The notes under the pieces were generated by a model, which made no database searches, was not told the DNA's origin, and worked only from the letters and a program-made list of their open reading frames with translations. 64,000 nt of DNA from Ferrovibrio xuzhouensis (lineage in GTDB: Bacteria; Pseudomonadota; Alphaproteobacteria; Ferrovibrionales; Ferrovibrionaceae): contig NZ_JBHRYJ010000005.1 of assembly GCF_042648965.1 (NCBI RefSeq), forward strand, positions 1 to 64,000, read 5' to 3'. Both the position numbers and the translations under genes were made by a program. Position 1 is the stretch's first letter; each line of letters begins with the position of its first letter. Shown here piece by piece: positions 50,550-58,887 of the stretch.

Positions 50550-51448
50550 GCCTGCCCCACTGCTGTCTTTGCTTCGGTTCCGATCAGGTCGTCGCCGCCG
50601 ACGGTTTCGCTGGCGCCCTGCAGCGACAGAAACGCGGCCTGAATCAGGCCGCGCCGGCGCAGATCATGGGCGCGCGCGACACCGCGCGACAAGGCTTCCT
50701 GCACGGCAAAAAACGGCAGTACACCTACGGATACCGTCACCGGAAGTGCACCGAGATCGCTGTCATCGCGCAATGCGTGCGCCGGCTGCCGTTCAATCGC
50801 CGGATGATCCACATCGACGGCATTGGCGATCATCGTTGCCGCCGCGTCGGCCAGCGCCGCAGTCGCCGCCAGCACGGTGACCGCATCGGCGATGCCGAGC
50901 GAGAAGGACCGCCCGCGCCAGCCGGACGTGGCGATGCCGCGCGCAGGTTGAGCCGCATGCAGCACGGCGATGGCGTCGCCATGGGGATGCTCGGGGTTGC
51001 AGACCACACCGGCACGCAAGTGTTCGCCCGGCGCCAGATGCACGGCAATGTCGCCGCCGTTGTTGACATAGGCGCGGCTGAGCCGGGTATCGGCAAGCAT
51101 CGCCTGCAGGATCTCGTCGGCGACACTGCCGGCCACGGCGGCCATCGGCGTGATGTAAACGTCGCGATAGGGCCAGCAGGCCGCCGCCATGCGCCGCGCG
51201 ACCGGCCCGCGCAGCAGCGGATGCGCCGCGCCGAGCGGCCGGCGCAGTTCGGCCAGTTCGTCCGCCAGTACCGGCAGGATATCCTGGAAGCGGGCCCAGG
51301 CCTTGTCATAGGCGCGGGCGGTGTCGTCCCCGGCGCCATAGGCACCGATCACCAGATCAATGGGCCCGTGCTGCAGATGCAGCCGGCGGCCGCCATCGGC
51401 GGCGACGAGCCACGCAGCCCGAGGTCCGCTCACCCGGGGTCCGCTCAT
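50546..51448 (-). CDS. UPF0280 family protein (ApbE-like)
   Basis: This 300-residue protein is of the UPF0280 family, which is distantly like the flavin transferase ApbE. Motifs are PMAAVAGSVADEIL, AYVNNGGDIAVHL and GIATSGWRGRSFSLGIADAVTV. The ATSG and AVAGSVAD regions resemble ApbE. It overlaps both neighbours by 4 bp. It may flavinylate or chelate a cofactor for the reductase next door; this is inference. Confidence 0.8.
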   Translation of the reverse strand: MSGPRVSGPRAAWLVAADGGRRLHLQHGPIDLVIGAYGAGDDTARAYDKAWARFQDILPVLADELAELRRPLGAAHPLLRGPVARRMAAACWPYRDVYITPMAAVAGSVADEILQAMLADTRLSRAYVNNGGDIAVHLAPGEHLRAGVVCNPEHPHGDAIAVLHAAQPARGIATSGWRGRSFSLGIADAVTVLAATAALADAAATMIANAVDVDHPAIERQPAHALRDDSDLGALPVTVSVGVLPFFAVQEALSRGVARAHDLRRRGLIQAAFLSLQGASETVGGDDLIGTEAKTAVGQA

Positions 51449-52725
51449 GCGCGCCCCCCGAAGCCCGGCAGGGCCGCCGGCCAGGGATTGTCGGCCGGCT
51501 GGCTCTGGCGGCTGAGCCGCCCGCCCTGCAGCACGTCATCGAGTTGCACGACGTAATCCATATGGCCGCCGAGCGCGGCATAGTCATCGCGCCGCATGGT
51601 GAACTCGATGGGCGCCACCAGCGCCGGGGTCGGCACATAGCCGAAGGAATTGTCCGGCATGCGCGCGACATCCACCATGTAGGTGATGCCGCCGCCCGGC
51701 CAGACGAAGACCGGGGCGCCGCCGGCGGTGACGCGGGTCAGCCGGTCCTTCACCGACAGGGTCAGGCGCACCGGGTTCTCGGTGACGCCGGCACGCAGGG
51801 AGCCGCCGGCGCCGGCCATGAACAGCACGGTGCACAGCGAGGGTTCGCAATTCTCGGCGATACGCTCGACCACCTTGGTGATCGGCGCCGGCATCGCGGC
51901 CGGCTGCGGCTTCAGGTTGTCGTCCAGCACATACCAGGCGCTGTGTTCGCCGGTGGTCGAGACCATCAGCAGCCGCATGCCCGGCCAGGCGGTCTTGGCA
52001 TCGATGCTCTCGATGATTTCGAGCGGATCGGAGACATTGGTGCCGCCCCAGCCGAGGCCCGGCTCGGCGACCTGGAAATAGCGGCCCGGCGTCGACTTGC
52101 GGCCGCGCACGCGGATGCCGGCCAGCGGCATGTCGAGGAAGCGGCCCGCCTGATGCTCGCTCAGCACGCCGGTGATGTGGTCGTCGACCACGATCACCTC
52201 GTCGGCATGGCCGAGCCACTGCTTGGCGAAGATGCCGATGGTGGCCGAGCCGCAACCGACCCGCATGCGGGCTTCCGGCACGCCGTTGACGATCGGCGCC
52301 CGGTCGGCCTGGATCGTCACTGCGGCGCCGCCGTCGATCTGCACGGTCACCGGCTGCTTGTTGCACAGAGCCAGCAGCGCGTCGCAGGTGACGGTGCCTT
52401 CCTTCTTGCTGCCGCCGGTCAGGTGATGCACGCCGCCGAGCGACAGCATCTGCGAGCCGTATTCGGCAGTGGTGACATGGCCGATGGCCTCGCCGTTGAC
52501 CCGCACCGGCGCCTGCTCGGGGCCGAGGTGGCGGTCGGTGTCGATCTTCACCTTGACGCCGCAGTAGCTGAAGATGCCCTCGGTCACCACGGTGACCATG
52601 TCGACACCGTCATACTGCGACGAGACGATGAAGGGCGCCGGCTTGTAGTCGGGATACGTCGTGCCGGCGCCGATGCCGGTAACGAAAGACGCCGGCTTGA
52701 TGGCTTCCGGTGGCGGCGCGGCCAC
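51445..52725 (-). CDS. 6-hydroxynicotinate reductase-like protein, C-terminal part
   Basis: This 426-residue reading is the main body of a protein like 6-hydroxynicotinate reductase, the enzyme that reduces the pyridine ring in anaerobic nicotinate breakdown. Motifs include VTGIGAGTTYPDYKPAPFI, EGIFSYCGVKVKIDTDRHLG and RMRVGCGSATIG. A GTG at 52725 could serve as a restart. The same frame continues upstream through a TAG at 52737-52735 into the cysteine-rich N-terminal part, so the two pieces are almost certainly one gene of about 504 codons with one nonsense codon. If not read through, the product lacks its iron-sulfur motif. Confidence 0.75.
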   Translation of the reverse strand: MAAPPPEAIKPASFVTGIGAGTTYPDYKPAPFIVSSQYDGVDMVTVVTEGIFSYCGVKVKIDTDRHLGPEQAPVRVNGEAIGHVTTAEYGSQMLSLGGVHHLTGGSKKEGTVTCDALLALCNKQPVTVQIDGGAAVTIQADRAPIVNGVPEARMRVGCGSATIGIFAKQWLGHADEVIVVDDHITGVLSEHQAGRFLDMPLAGIRVRGRKSTPGRYFQVAEPGLGWGGTNVSDPLEIIESIDAKTAWPGMRLLMVSTTGEHSAWYVLDDNLKPQPAAMPAPITKVVERIAENCEPSLCTVLFMAGAGGSLRAGVTENPVRLTLSVKDRLTRVTAGGAPVFVWPGGGITYMVDVARMPDNSFGYVPTPALVAPIEFTMRRDDYAALGGHMDYVVQLDDVLQGGRLSRQSQPADNPWPAALPGFGGRA

Positions 52726-52734
52726 CGAGCCGTT

Positions 52735-52737
52735 CTA
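52735..52737 (-). other. In-frame amber (TAG) codon inside the 6-hydroxynicotinate reductase-like gene
   Basis: The TAG joins two pieces that share one reading frame: SGSEG before it, then NGSVAAPPPEA. A TGG (Trp) to TAG change is the simplest explanation. No frameshift is involved. The codon could be a real mutation, a sequencing error or a readthrough site. Confidence 0.85.
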
Positions 52738-52959
52738 GCCCTCGCTGCCCGACAGGAAGGGGATGACGCTTTCGCCCTTGGCGGCAGCCTTTTCGGTGAT
52801 GACCAGCGGATCGACCCGGGTCAGCACGCCCTCGACATTGGCATAGCGGTCGCAGGCGCCGGCCTTGCCGGGGCGGATGCGGCACAGCACCGGACAGGCA
52901 TCGCAGCGGACGACGGCGTCCTTCGGCGACGGGGTCTGAGTGGCGACGGCTTCGCTCAT
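52738..52959 (-). CDS. 6-hydroxynicotinate reductase-like protein, N-terminal Fe-S part
   Basis: This 74-residue piece carries four cysteines, C19, C22, C26 and C36, in RCDACPVLCRIRPGKAGACD, a likely [4Fe-4S] site for accepting ferredoxin electrons. It continues into GVLTRVDPLVI, the start of the reductase domain. It begins 13 bases after the molybdopterin hydroxylase gene and ends at the amber codon. As a stand-alone peptide it would have no obvious function. Confidence 0.75.
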
Positions 52960-52972
52960 GGCGCCCCTCCCC

Positions 52973-55699
52973 TTACTCTGCCGCCTGCGGCAGGGCCTGC
53001 AGCCCGGCGAACAGGCGGTGCGGCAGCACCGGCACCTCGGTTACCCGCACCCCGGTGGCGTGGCGGATGGCGCCGAGAATCGCCGGCGCGGTCGGCACCA
53101 GGCCCGGCTCGCCGACGCCCTTGGCACCGTAGGGCCCGAGCGGTTCGGCATCCTCGATCATGATCACGTCGATCTCCGGGATGTCGCCCACCGTCGGGAT
53201 CAGATAATCGTGCAGGTTCTCGGTGCGGCCGGGCAGGAATTCCTCCATCAGCGCGAGGCCCAAACCTTGCGCGATGCCACCATGGATCTGGCCTTCCACC
53301 TGGACCGGATTGACCGCCTTGCCGACGTCATGGGCGGCGATGATCTTCTTCACCTTGATGGTGCCGAGTTCGGTATCGACCTCGACCAAGGCCATCTGGG
53401 CGGCGAAGCCGTAGGTGGCGTAAGGCACGCCCTGGCCGTTCTCGTCCAGCATGGTGGTCGGCGGATCGAAGCGGCCCTCGCCCAGTAGCACGTCGCCGTC
53501 GTCATTCAGCCGCGGCAGGGTGGCGAGCGCGATGCGCCGCACGGCCCCCTTGTCGTCGACGGTCAGCGTCGCGCCGTCGAATTTCAGCCTGGCATCCTCG
53601 CCGGCATTGGCCAGCCGCAGGATCTGGCCACGCAGGTCGCGCCCGGCCAGTTCGACCGCCTTGCCCGACACGAAGGTCTGCCGCGAGGCCGAGGTCTTGC
53701 CGGCGTCCAGCGTGCGGTCGGTATCGCCCATCACGTAATCGATGCGGTCCATGGCGACGCCAAGCGCATCGGCCAGGATCTGCACGAAAATGGTGTTCGA
53801 GCCCTGCCCGATGTCGACGGCGCCGTTGTAGAAGAACACCCGGCCGTCGCCGCGCAGGCCGACCCGCATGGTGGACGGATTCGAGATCGAGGTATTGCCG
53901 AGGCCGTACCACATGCAGCCGATGCCGATGCCGCGCCGCAGCGTCTTGCGCCGGGCGTTGAAGCTGGCGACCTCGGTATCGAGCTTCTGCCAGTGCGGCC
54001 TGAGCGCGGCGATGCAGTCGGCGAGGCCGGCGGAATGTTCCAGCTTCTGGCTGGTCGCGGTCAGGTCGCCGGCGCGGATCGCGTTGATGAAGCGGATTTC
54101 CAGCCGGTCGAGCCCGAGCCGGGCGGCCAGGTCATCCATCAGGGTTTCATGCGCGATGGCGGCCTGCGGCACGCCGAAGCCGCGGAAGGCACCGGACGGC
54201 GGCGCGTTGGTGAACAGCGCCACGCTGCGGTTCTTCACATGCGGCACCAGATAGGGCCCCGAGGCATGCACCGGCACGCGGTTGGCCACCGTCGGCCCCC
54301 AGCTGGCATAGGCGCCGGTATCGAATTCGGCATGGGTCTCGGCGGCGAGCAGCCGGCCGTCCTTCGCGGCGGCGAATTTCGCCGCGATGCGCGCCGGATG
54401 CCGCTTGGTGCTGGACGCCATGCTGTCCGGCCGCGTGTAGACGCAGGCGACCGGCTTGCCCAGCACCCAGGCCGCCACGGCCAGCATCGGCTGCACCGAG
54501 ACATCGAGCTTGCCGCCGAAGCCGCCGCCGCAGGCGGTCGGCACGATGCGCACGCGGTCCGGCGGCAGTTGCATGACGCTCGCCACCTCGTCCCGGTCCA
54601 TATAGGGCGCCTGGGTCGAGGCATGGATTTCGATGCGGTCGCCGACGCGCCGGGCCCAGCCGGCTTCCGGCTCGATATAGGCATGCTCGACGAAGCTGGT
54701 CTGGAACTGGCCCTCGACGATGGCGGCAGCGGCGGCAAAGCCCTCGGCCACATCGCCCTTGGTGACCGCGCCGCGGATCAGCACGTTGCCCGGCTTGCCG
54801 GCCTGCACCAGTTTCGCATCCGACGCGGCAGCGGCAACCACGCCGCGGACCGGGTCTTCCGGCACATAGGTGATCGGCAGGTCTTCCGGCCGCAGCGCCT
54901 CGACCGCATTGCGCGGGCCGACCACGGCCACCACCGCCTCGCCGCGATAGCGCACGATGCCGTCGGCCAGCACCGGCTGGTCCTTGTCCTCGAAAATGGC
55001 AAAGCCGTTGCGCGGCACATCGGCGGCGGTGAACACCCGCTCCAGGCCGTATTGCGCGATCACGGCGGAAAAATCGCCGAGCGTGAAGCTGGCGCGGGCA
55101 TGCGGGCTGCGGATGATGCGCAGCCACAGGGCATCGGCCGGGATGTAGTCGGCGCCATATTTCTCGGTGCCGACCACCTTCTGCAGGCCGTCGACCTTGA
55201 GACTGCGCGCGCCGACCGCGGCGCCGTCGGCCGGCTGGGCCGGCAGTTTCGGATGATGTGCGGCGTCGAGCACCGCCTCGACGATCTTGCGATAACCGGT
55301 GCAGCGGCACAGCACGCCGCCGATGGCATCCATCACCTGCTGTTCGTCCGGCTTCGAAACCTCGGCCAGCAGGTCGGTCGCCGCCATCAACATGCCGGGC
55401 GTGCAGATGCCGCATTGCGCCGCGCCATGCTTGAGGAAAGACGTCTGCAGGCGCGACAGCGTGCCATGGGCCTGCAGGCCCTCGACGGTCACCACCGGCT
55501 TGCCCACGGCCTGCGCCACCGGGGTCAGGCAGGCGCAGACCTGCTTGCCGCCCAGCATCACCGTGCAGGCGCCGCAATCGCCGGCGTTGCAGCCGACCTT
55601 GGTGCCGGTCAGGCCGAGATCGTCGCGCAGCACGTCGCTGAGGCGCCGCTGCGGTTCGCCGTGATAGGTATGCTGCTGTCCGTTGACGATCAGACGCAT
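52973..55699 (-). CDS. Xanthine dehydrogenase-type molybdopterin hydroxylase, fused FeS and catalytic subunits
   Basis: This 908-residue protein joins the two-[2Fe-2S] small subunit to the molybdopterin large subunit. Plant-type cluster cysteines are C37, C42, C45 and C57; the second cluster uses C96, C99, C131 and C133. The large part (from about residue 175) has ACGGGFGGKLDVS, FRGFGVPQAAIAHE and the catalytic Glu E864 in GAKGVGEPGL. Members hydroxylate N-heterocycles such as purines, nicotinate and isoquinoline with water as oxygen source. ATG 55699 gives the normal start MRLIVNGQ. The FAD subunit is encoded just upstream, 4 bases away. Confidence 0.92.
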   Translation of the reverse strand: MRLIVNGQQHTYHGEPQRRLSDVLRDDLGLTGTKVGCNAGDCGACTVMLGGKQVCACLTPVAQAVGKPVVTVEGLQAHGTLSRLQTSFLKHGAAQCGICTPGMLMAATDLLAEVSKPDEQQVMDAIGGVLCRCTGYRKIVEAVLDAAHHPKLPAQPADGAAVGARSLKVDGLQKVVGTEKYGADYIPADALWLRIIRSPHARASFTLGDFSAVIAQYGLERVFTAADVPRNGFAIFEDKDQPVLADGIVRYRGEAVVAVVGPRNAVEALRPEDLPITYVPEDPVRGVVAAAASDAKLVQAGKPGNVLIRGAVTKGDVAEGFAAAAAIVEGQFQTSFVEHAYIEPEAGWARRVGDRIEIHASTQAPYMDRDEVASVMQLPPDRVRIVPTACGGGFGGKLDVSVQPMLAVAAWVLGKPVACVYTRPDSMASSTKRHPARIAAKFAAAKDGRLLAAETHAEFDTGAYASWGPTVANRVPVHASGPYLVPHVKNRSVALFTNAPPSGAFRGFGVPQAAIAHETLMDDLAARLGLDRLEIRFINAIRAGDLTATSQKLEHSAGLADCIAALRPHWQKLDTEVASFNARRKTLRRGIGIGCMWYGLGNTSISNPSTMRVGLRGDGRVFFYNGAVDIGQGSNTIFVQILADALGVAMDRIDYVMGDTDRTLDAGKTSASRQTFVSGKAVELAGRDLRGQILRLANAGEDARLKFDGATLTVDDKGAVRRIALATLPRLNDDGDVLLGEGRFDPPTTMLDENGQGVPYATYGFAAQMALVEVDTELGTIKVKKIIAAHDVGKAVNPVQVEGQIHGGIAQGLGLALMEEFLPGRTENLHDYLIPTVGDIPEIDVIMIEDAEPLGPYGAKGVGEPGLVPTAPAILGAIRHATGVRVTEVPVLPHRLFAGLQALPQAAE

Positions 55700-55703
55700 G
55701 GCA

Positions 55704-56573
55704 TCAGTTCCGCTTCTGCTTGGCGAGCGCAACGATCGCCCGCCGGACCAGGGTCAGCGCCGCAACGCGCCGGTAGGCGGCATCGGCGCGGATGTCGTCG
55801 ATCGGTGCCAGCGCATCGAGATGCTCGGGCTTCACCCGGTTGGCCAGCCCGGCATTGAGCCGGCGGCCGGTCAGTTCCGATTCGAGCCACGACAGCCGCA
55901 TCGCGGCAGCCGAACAGGCGCCGACCGCCAGCCCGGCGCCGGCAATCACGCCGTCCTCGACCTCCAGCACCAGGCCGGCCATGGCAATCGAGATCACCAG
56001 GTATTCACGGGCGCCGAGCTTGAGAAACACGCTGCAGGACGGCTTTTTCGGCTTCGGCACGATCAGGCCGGTGACCAGTTCGCCCGGCTGCAAAGCCGTG
56101 CGACGGTTGCCGGTGATGAACTCGGAGAGCTGCATCTCGCGGCGGCCGGCGGCATTGCGGATTTCGACCCGCGCGCGCATCGCCATCAGCATCGGCGCGC
56201 CATCGGCGGCCGGCGAGGCATTGCACAGGTTGCCGGCGATGGTGCCGGCATTCTGGATCTGGGCGCCGCCGACCACGCGGGCCGCCTGCTTCAGGCCGTC
56301 GAAATGCGGCGGCAGGTCGGCGGCGACGATCTCGCCCCAGGTGGTGGTGGCGCCGATGCGCCAGTGCTCGGCGGTTTCACTGATGCCCTTGAGATCGGGG
56401 ATCGCGGTGATGTCGAGGATATCGTCATCCAGCGCGCGACCGACGCGCGCCGGGTAATAATCGGTGCCGCCGGCCAGGATCACCGGCCGGCGCGGTGCGC
56501 CGGCGGCGGTCGCCGCCTTCAGGCTGGCCAGAGCCTCATCGAGGCTGGTGGGACGCACATAACTGGACGCCAT
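55704..56573 (-). CDS. Xanthine dehydrogenase-type FAD-binding subunit
   Basis: This 289-residue medium subunit passes electrons from the FeS clusters to NAD or another acceptor through FAD. It has LAGGTDYYPARVG, the flavin motif GGAQIQNAGTIAGNLCNASP and a C-terminal CO-dehydrogenase-type domain. ATG 56573 gives the usual start (MASSYVRPTSLDEAL). A longer frame to 56615 would run into the palindromic regulatory region. It is the first enzyme gene of the operon. Confidence 0.9.
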   Translation of the reverse strand: MASSYVRPTSLDEALASLKAATAAGAPRRPVILAGGTDYYPARVGRALDDDILDITAIPDLKGISETAEHWRIGATTTWGEIVAADLPPHFDGLKQAARVVGGAQIQNAGTIAGNLCNASPAADGAPMLMAMRARVEIRNAAGRREMQLSEFITGNRRTALQPGELVTGLIVPKPKKPSCSVFLKLGAREYLVISIAMAGLVLEVEDGVIAGAGLAVGACSAAAMRLSWLESELTGRRLNAGLANRVKPEHLDALAPIDDIRADAAYRRVAALTLVRRAIVALAKQKRN

Positions 56574-56605
56574 CGGTGTTTGGGGCCTCCCCGCCGGCAT
56601 CTGCG

Positions 56606-56649
56606 TACGGCCCACCCCCTGCGGGCCGTATCGTTTGTACGCAAACGAT
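56606..56649. promoter_or_regulatory. Probable MarR operator: two inverted repeats before the hydroxylase operon
   Basis: ATCGTTTG (56630-56637), TACG, then CAAACGAT (56642-56649) form a perfect 20-bp palindrome. Beside it TACGGCCC (56606-56613) and GGGCCGTA (56623-56630) form another 8-bp inverted repeat with a nine-base spacer. They lie in the 207-base gap between the MarR and FAD-subunit genes. On the minus strand TTGACT and a weak -10 precede the palindrome, so it would sit near the start of transcription. Confidence 0.65.
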
Positions 56650-56780
56650 GCTGCGGTTTTGCCCGCTCAGAGTCAACGTCAAAATATAGGCACCTGCTGC
56701 GCAGAAATGCGGCAGCGCAGCATCGCCGCCGGCAGCGCCCGACGGCGTGAAAACCCGCATCGATAAAGGGTTTCCTGCGT

Positions 56781-57266
56781 TCAGCCGAGCCGCTTGAGCA
56801 GTGCGACGATCTGGCGCTGCTCGTCCGGGCTGAGCGGATCGAGCGTCGCCTGCGTCACCTTCGGGCCGTTGGCGAGCAGGCGGCCGACCAGGTCGCGGCC
56901 GGTGGTGGTGAGGCTGAGGCAGCGGCGCCGCTTGTCGTTGCGGTCCGGGCGATGGGCGATCAGCTTGCGGTCGGTCAGCCGGCGGATCACGCCCTGGATG
57001 GTGGCGGGATCCATCGCGGTCAGGCGGCCGAGGTGATTCTGCGACAGCTCGCCCATCTCGTAGAGCTTCACCAGCGCCGCATATTGCGTGGTGGTCACCT
57101 GGGCATCGCCGATCATCGCCATGAACAGCGCCGTATGGCGCTGATGCGCGCGCCGGATCAGATGGCCGATCTGGTCTTCCAGCACATAGCCGGCCGGCAG
57201 GTCGGCCGAGGCCGGCGCCGCGGAAGCCGACGCCGGGGCCGTCTTGATCTCTGGTTTGGCATTCAT
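56781..57266 (-). CDS. MarR-family transcriptional regulator
   Basis: This 161-residue regulator has a MarR winged helix: QYAALVKLYEMGELSQNHLG, the recognition helix DPATIQGVIRRLTDR and the wing HRPDRNDKRRRCLSLT. The N-terminus is Ala-rich and disordered. ATG 57266 has GGGGA seven bases upstream. It lies upstream of the hydroxylase operon on the same strand and is its likely repressor, released by the heterocycle or a breakdown product. Confidence 0.87.
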   Translation of the reverse strand: MNAKPEIKTAPASASAAPASADLPAGYVLEDQIGHLIRRAHQRHTALFMAMIGDAQVTTTQYAALVKLYEMGELSQNHLGRLTAMDPATIQGVIRRLTDRKLIAHRPDRNDKRRRCLSLTTTGRDLVGRLLANGPKVTQATLDPLSPDEQRQIVALLKRLG

Positions 57267-57453
57267 CACAACGTCCCCGGTAGCAAACGGCAAAACCATG
57301 CAGGATGGGTTGCAGACAGATTAGCCGGTCTCGCCCGCCATGGCCAAGCTGTTCCCGCCGGGCGGCGCACCGCCTGATTTCCGGGACCCGGTCGCAAGGC
57401 CGGGCAGGTGGACAATGCATGCGCAGGAGCTGCCGGCGCCGGGGCGCCGGCGA

Positions 57454-58014
57454 TCAGAGTACTGTCGTGGTGGCTTCGGCACCGCGCGACACCAGCGACA
57501 GGCCGCGGCTGGTCGTCTCGAACACGAAGTACGAGCAGTAATCCGGCTGCATGATCACCACGCGGTCGTCATTGGTGGCGGCGCCGAGCGCCGCGTTGAT
57601 CACCATGAAATGGGTGAAGATCACCGTATCGCTGCGGGTCGATTTCAGCATACCGATCAGGCCCTCGCGCCAGGCACGGATCAGCGACGGCTGGGTGCCG
57701 AAGCGCTGGCCGGCGATCTCCTTCAGCCATGGCCCGCGTGCCTTGATGCCCTGCTGGGCGATCTCCGGCGGTGTCGGAATCTCGCTGAAGGCCGCACTCA
57801 CCTCGGGCTGGATGCCCCAGCGGTTGGCCAGCGGCAGCGCGCTTTCCCGCGCGCGTTCCAGCGGCGAGGTCAGGATCGGACAGGGTCCGATCTTCTCCAG
57901 GTCGAGAGCCAGTTCGACGGCCGCCTCCTTGCCCTCTTCCGAGAGGCCGGGATCCGGGTCTTCGTCAAATCTTGCCGCCGCCTTCGCATGCCGCACGAGA
58001 TACAGCCGCGCCAT
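57454..58014 (-). CDS. Histidine phosphatase family protein (SixA/phosphoglycerate mutase-like)
   Basis: This 186-residue protein has the histidine phosphatase catalytic motif LVRHAKAA (H9 is the phosphorylated residue), an ILTSPLERARESA arginine and a late FTHFMVINA histidine. It belongs to the phosphoglycerate mutase superfamily, near SixA. The ATG has AGGGGAGGG upstream. It follows the MBL-fold gene after 12 bases in one operon. Confidence 0.85.
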   Translation of the reverse strand: MARLYLVRHAKAAARFDEDPDPGLSEEGKEAAVELALDLEKIGPCPILTSPLERARESALPLANRWGIQPEVSAAFSEIPTPPEIAQQGIKARGPWLKEIAGQRFGTQPSLIRAWREGLIGMLKSTRSDTVIFTHFMVINAALGAATNDDRVVIMQPDYCSYFVFETTSRGLSLVSRGAEATTTVL

Positions 58015-58026
58015 GCCTTCCCTCCC

Positions 58027-58854
58027 CTAAAGCAGATTGATCCGCATATTTTCCCGCGCCACCAGGGTTCCCGACCAGAGCTGGCGCGCTTCGGCTTCCA
58101 GCGCCTCCATGAACAGGTCCTCATGATCGGGGTCATGATGGAATATCGCAAGCGTCTTGACGTTGGCCATGCGGCAGAGCCGGACGCCCTCCTGCCAGGT
58201 CGAATGCCCCCAGCCGACATGCTTTTCATATTCGGCGTCGGTATAGGTGCTGTCATAAATGACCAGGTCGGCGCCCTCGATCAGGCCAAGGATGTTCTGG
58301 TCGGGCTTGCCCGGCACATGCTCGGTATCGGTCACGTAGCACAGCGACTTGCCGCCGAAATCCAGGCGGTAAGCCGTGGCGCCGTCGGGATGATTCAGCG
58401 GCGTGGTGCGCACCCGGATGCTGCCGTTGCCCAGGGAGAAGCTGTCGCCGGCACGGAAATCGACGCTCTCGATCCGCGCCCCCATTTTCTCCAGCGGCAC
58501 CGGAAAGAACGGCTGCGCCATCTGCGACGCCAGGACATTACCGATGCCGCCCTTGTCGATCAGGTGGCCGGCATGGATCAGGAAATGCCGGTCTGGCTTG
58601 AAGGCCGGCGAGAAGAACGGAAAGCCGTTGATATGGTCCCAGTGGGTATGCGACAGCAGCAGCGAGCCCTGCCGCACGCCGCGCTTGAGCAGCCAGTGGC
58701 CGAGATTGCGGATGCCGGTGCCGGCATCGAAAATGATCGTCTCGCTGCCGGCCTTCACCTCGACGCAGGAGGTATTGCCGCCAAAGCCGATATGGCGCGC
58801 CGACGGCGTCGCGATGCTGCCGCGCACGCCCCAGAACTTCACCTTGAAGCTCAT
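58027..58854 (-). CDS. MBL-fold metallo-hydrolase
   Basis: This 275-residue metallo-beta-lactamase-fold protein has the zinc site H69-T-H71-W-D73-H74, TDTEHVPG and a late FHHDPDHED. The N-terminus KFWGVRGSIATPS is typical of the phosphodiesterase-like group related to cyclic-nucleotide and RNase Z enzymes. The ATG has GGGGGAGG upstream. It lies between the M20 and histidine phosphatase genes. Confidence 0.87.
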   Translation of the reverse strand: MSFKVKFWGVRGSIATPSARHIGFGGNTSCVEVKAGSETIIFDAGTGIRNLGHWLLKRGVRQGSLLLSHTHWDHINGFPFFSPAFKPDRHFLIHAGHLIDKGGIGNVLASQMAQPFFPVPLEKMGARIESVDFRAGDSFSLGNGSIRVRTTPLNHPDGATAYRLDFGGKSLCYVTDTEHVPGKPDQNILGLIEGADLVIYDSTYTDAEYEKHVGWGHSTWQEGVRLCRMANVKTLAIFHHDPDHEDLFMEALEAEARQLWSGTLVARENMRINLL

Positions 58855-58887
58855 CGCCGCGCCTCCCCCGCGCAGCGCCGGCCGCCG

